Shown here: positions 23,618 through 26,436 of the stretch, piece by piece
Numbering within the stretch: position 1 is the stretch's first letter
Layout: each line of letters starts with the position of its first letter
DNA from: an uncultured Peptococcaceae bacterium
Lineage (GTDB): Bacteria > Bacillota > Peptococcia > Peptococcales > Peptococcaceae
Assembly: GCA_938044045.1 (NCBI GenBank)
Contig: CALIQN010000039.1
Coordinates: 1-26,436, forward strand
DNA length: 26,436 nucleotides
Reading direction: 5' to 3'
Notes under the pieces: model-generated
What the model saw: only the letters and a program-made list of their open reading frames with translations
Databases searched by the model: none
What the model was told of the DNA's origin: nothing
Program-made: the position numbers and the translations under genes

Positions 23618-25303
23618 ATGATAAATCGTTATTTATTTTCACCCGTTAAGCGCGAATTATCAACATTTATATTTACGATCTTATTTGGCTTAGTACAAGC
23701 TTTGGCGATTTTATGTGAATACTATATCCTTGCTAAGGTAATAGCATTAGTTGTTTTAGCGCAAGCAGATTCTAATAAAATATTACCCTATTTGTTTTTT
23801 GCTTTGTTAGCTTTAGCTGCTCGATTATTTTTTGAGGTTACAGAAAATAGATTAGCTAAAAAATACACTTCAGCGATATTACAAGATTTTAGGAAGAGTA
23901 TTATAATCAAGATTAAAGAAAAAAGTAATTTTAATCAGCAAAATTTAGGGAAATTGTACAATCTGTTAGATAATGGTGTCGAACGTTTAAGTGCTTATTA
24001 TAGTGGTTACTTGCCACAATTAATGAAAGGTGTTTTTATACCAGTTTTATTTTTGTGCTTTGTCTTTCCTAGGGATATTCGTTCTGGCCTTATTATGCTT
24101 TTAACAATTTTTTTAATTCCTTTTTTTATGATTTTAATAGGTAAATTCACAGAAAAGGTAAGTAAAAAACAGTGGAAATTAATAAGCTCATTATCGGCTT
24201 ATTTAAAAGATATTCTATTTGGGATCGAAACATTAAAAGTAATAGGTCGTAGTAAAGAACAGTATAATAAGATTCTTTCTTTTAGCCAAAGTTATGCTAA
24301 GGCGACTATAAGAGTACAACGTTTTGCTTTTTTGTCGGCCTTTGTACTTGAACTCATTGGGACTATGTCTATCGCAGTTTTAGCTGTAGGGTTAGGTTTG
24401 CGTCTAGTTAATGGAAATATGGACTATGAGATAGCTTTTTTTATATTACTTTTAGCGCCTGAGTATTATCAACCTATGCGACAATTGGGGGTGTTTTTTC
24501 ATACTAGCTTGGATGCAGATGCAACAAGCGAGGATATTAAGGCATTATTAGAGGAAGATGAGGAGATTGCTTGGGGTAACGACATCTTAGAAGAAGTTCA
24601 AAATTTAAAATTCGTAGAAGTCAGTTATAAATATTCAAATTCGGATAATAATGCTATTGAGAAAGTTAGTTTTAATTTAAACAAAAACGAAATGCTTGCT
24701 TTAATTGGTGCTTCAGGTAGCGGGAAAAGTACGATTATGAGTATTTTGTTAGGAGAGATTAAGCCACAACAAGGTGAAATTCTTGTGAATGGACAATCAA
24801 TCTATGAGTATACCAAAGAGAGTTATCTAAAAGAGATAGCTTATGTCGCTCAAAAACCTACCTTAGTGCAAGGTAGTATCTCAGATAATATAATGTTATA
24901 CAGTAATAAAAAAGAAGATAACTTTTTAAATCAGTATAAAAACATTTTCTTAGGCCTAAAGGATGGGTTTGATACCCAGATTGGGGAGGGTGGAATTTCT
25001 CTTTCTGGAGGTCAAACTGCTTTGGTGGCTTTAGCAAGAGTTGCGAATTCTAATAAAAATATGGTTTTTTTAGATGAGCCTACTAGTGAGATTGATCTTC
25101 AAACAGAAGCGATTTTGGTGGAAGCGCTTCCAGAACTTTTGAGAAATAAACTAAGTGTTATTATTGCGCATAGATTTACAACAATTCATAAGGCTGATAA
25201 GGTTATTTTGTTGGAAGAAGGTCAAGTAGTAGCATATGGAAAATTTGATGATATTCAAAAGACAGATGCTTTTATGAAGTTAAGAGGTAGCAATCATGTT
25301 TAA
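23618..25303 (+). CDS. cydD: ABC exporter subunit CydD
   Basis: Half of the heterodimeric CydDC transporter, required for cytochrome bd assembly and linked in other bacteria to haem or thiol handling. In 561 residues, an N-terminal transmembrane region of about six helices (about 15-300) with the PEYYQPMRQLG motif precedes the ATPase domain. Walker A GASGSGKS is at 364-371, Walker B MVFLDEPTSEID at 482-493, and the switch histidine His518 is in IIAHRFTT. The signature reads LSGGQTALVALARV (462-475), lacking the usual Gln-Arg after LSGGQ. Its start ATG follows TTAGGAG within the 3' flank of a hairpin. cydC overlaps its end by 8 bases. Confidence 0.95.
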   Translation: MINRYLFSPVKRELSTFIFTILFGLVQALAILCEYYILAKVIALVVLAQADSNKILPYLFFALLALAARLFFEVTENRLAKKYTSAILQDFRKSIIIKIKEKSNFNQQNLGKLYNLLDNGVERLSAYYSGYLPQLMKGVFIPVLFLCFVFPRDIRSGLIMLLTIFLIPFFMILIGKFTEKVSKKQWKLISSLSAYLKDILFGIETLKVIGRSKEQYNKILSFSQSYAKATIRVQRFAFLSAFVLELIGTMSIAVLAVGLGLRLVNGNMDYEIAFFILLLAPEYYQPMRQLGVFFHTSLDADATSEDIKALLEEDEEIAWGNDILEEVQNLKFVEVSYKYSNSDNNAIEKVSFNLNKNEMLALIGASGSGKSTIMSILLGEIKPQQGEILVNGQSIYEYTKESYLKEIAYVAQKPTLVQGSISDNIMLYSNKKEDNFLNQYKNIFLGLKDGFDTQIGEGGISLSGGQTALVALARVANSNKNMVFLDEPTSEIDLQTEAILVEALPELLRNKLSVIIAHRFTTIHKADKVILLEEGQVVAYGKFDDIQKTDAFMKLRGSNHV

Positions 25304-26436
25304 TAATGAAATAAGATGGCTTTTAAACCTAATAAAACCTTTTAAGTGGCAAGCTTTACTTGGAAGCATCTTGGTAGCACTAACAATACTTTTTAATATA
25401 GGCTTATTAGCGACTGCAGCTATTTTACTTTCAAAAGCCGCTTTCCAACCACCGATATTATGGCTAATGACGTGGATTGTAGGTGTAAGATTTTTTGGAT
25501 TGGGACGAGCACTGTTACGTTATGTAGAGCGACTTATCAATCATCAGATTGCTTTTAATATTTTGGGTAAATTGAGGGCAGATGTCTATAAATTGATGGA
25601 GCCTCTTATCCCTGATCCTTTAGAGGGGAAATATGATAAGGGTAAGCTCTATAATCGCATGACAAGTCATATAGAAGTTTTACAATACTTTTATTTGCGT
25701 GTTATCAGTGTACCCTTGGGAGCCATGTTTGTTGTCATAGTTGTTGGAAGCATTTTATATCGGTTTTCAGCTGTATTATCCATAGGCTTCATTACTTTAT
25801 ACGCCTCATTAATTATATTTATGCCGCTTATTCTTGCAAGATTGATGAATGGCCGTGGGAAAAAGATAAATGAACAAAGGGATAAGCTTACACTTAATTT
25901 TTTTGATTTTTGTATTGGAAAAATCGACTACGCTTTATCAGGAAAGTTGGATGAAAGAGGAAATTTTATTATAAAAGATTTCCAAAAATTAAATGAGTAT
26001 TACAAACAAAGTGAAAACATTGAACTTTGGGCAAATCGTTTTCTACTTATTCTTTCTCACTTATCGATGTTACTTACTTTGTATCTTACAAGTGATAGAG
26101 CGATTCAAGGTAGTTTTGATCTGGTGTTTTATCCTGCATTAGCATTGATGGTTTTGGCTTCCTTTGAAGGTTTAGCTGGTATACCCAATGCAGCAAAATC
26201 TCTCGATTATTCTTCTAGTGCAGCTAAGGAGTTATGTCAGTTAGAGTCATATCATGTTTTGAAAAATGAAGGTAAGGAAAAAATTAATCTTAATCTGATC
26301 AAGGGTGATATTAAATTTAAAAATCTGTTTTTTTCGTATCATCAAAAGGAGAATGCATTTATCAAAGACTTGAGTCTAAACATCAATTATGGTGATAAAA
26401 TTGCTTTTGTTGGTTTGAGTGGAAGTGGGAAAACGA
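25296..26436 (+). CDS. cydC: ABC exporter subunit CydC (3' end outside window)
   Basis: Second half of the CydDC transporter. 380 codons are visible without a stop, starting MFNNEIRWLLNLIKP after AGAGGT, and the rest lies beyond the window. The membrane region carries the CydC-type stretch LGRALLRYVERLINHQIAFN around residues 70-90. The visible part ends in Walker A GLSGSGKT at 373-380, at the window edge, so the ATPase signature and Walker B cannot be checked. The four-gene order cydA-cydB-cydD-cydC matches the Bacillus arrangement. Translation is probably coupled to cydD by the 8-base overlap. Confidence 0.94.
   Translation, partial: MFNNEIRWLLNLIKPFKWQALLGSILVALTILFNIGLLATAAILLSKAAFQPPILWLMTWIVGVRFFGLGRALLRYVERLINHQIAFNILGKLRADVYKLMEPLIPDPLEGKYDKGKLYNRMTSHIEVLQYFYLRVISVPLGAMFVVIVVGSILYRFSAVLSIGFITLYASLIIFMPLILARLMNGRGKKINEQRDKLTLNFFDFCIGKIDYALSGKLDERGNFIIKDFQKLNEYYKQSENIELWANRFLLILSHLSMLLTLYLTSDRAIQGSFDLVFYPALALMVLASFEGLAGIPNAAKSLDYSSSAAKELCQLESYHVLKNEGKEKINLNLIKGDIKFKNLFFSYHQKENAFIKDLSLNINYGDKIAFVGLSGSGKT

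Overview
The window is a gene-dense, AT-rich (low-GC) chromosomal segment of a Bacillota (Firmicutes) type bacterium. Support for this is the clpP-clpX-lon-engB order, strong AAGGAGG-type ribosome sites with frequent GTG starts, a lysine riboswitch before lysA, an SbcDC pair, a PadR/DUF1700 (HAAS) cassette and a quinol oxidase cydABDC cluster. The sequence does not fix the class. No mobile element, rRNA, tRNA or CRISPR array was seen.

Layout. (1) 1-4837, plus strand: protein quality control. It holds the 3' part of clpP, then clpX, a strong terminator, lon with its own candidate promoter and palindrome, engB/ysxC, and a terminator usable from both strands. (2) 4934-6745, minus strand: a three-gene cassette of PadR-type repressor, polytopic DUF1700/HAAS membrane protein and single-pass extracytoplasmic protein, with overlapping ends. 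Its promoter carries a 7-bp direct repeat that is a candidate autoregulatory operator. (3) 6904-16717, plus strand: one tightly packed operon of a very large tandem DUF445 protein, sbcD, sbcC, an RluA-family pseudouridine synthase and the tRNA CCA-adding enzyme. A near-consensus extended -10 promoter drives it. (4) 16706-19755, plus strand: a lysine-riboswitch-controlled operon of lysA, ddh (meso-diaminopimelate dehydrogenase) and an FMN-binding pyridoxamine-oxidase-like protein, closed by a terminator. Ddh makes meso-DAP directly from tetrahydrodipicolinate, and LysA decarboxylates it to lysine. (5) 20008-26436, plus strand: metallophosphoesterase, ridA, cydA, cydB, an intra-operon hairpin, cydD and a cydC cut by the window end. 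CydAB is the oxygen-reducing bd oxidase and CydDC the ABC exporter needed for its assembly.

Most genes are conserved housekeeping genes, and I see no hidden multi-gene defence or mobile system. The most unusual items are: the lysine riboswitch, whose P2b and P3 arms appear shortened to tiny hairpins so that the usual L2-L3 loop-loop contact seems absent; the about 1111-residue DUF445 protein, apparently two complete DUF445 modules in tandem at the head of the sbcDC operon; the PadR promoter repeat; and the palindrome over the lon promoter.
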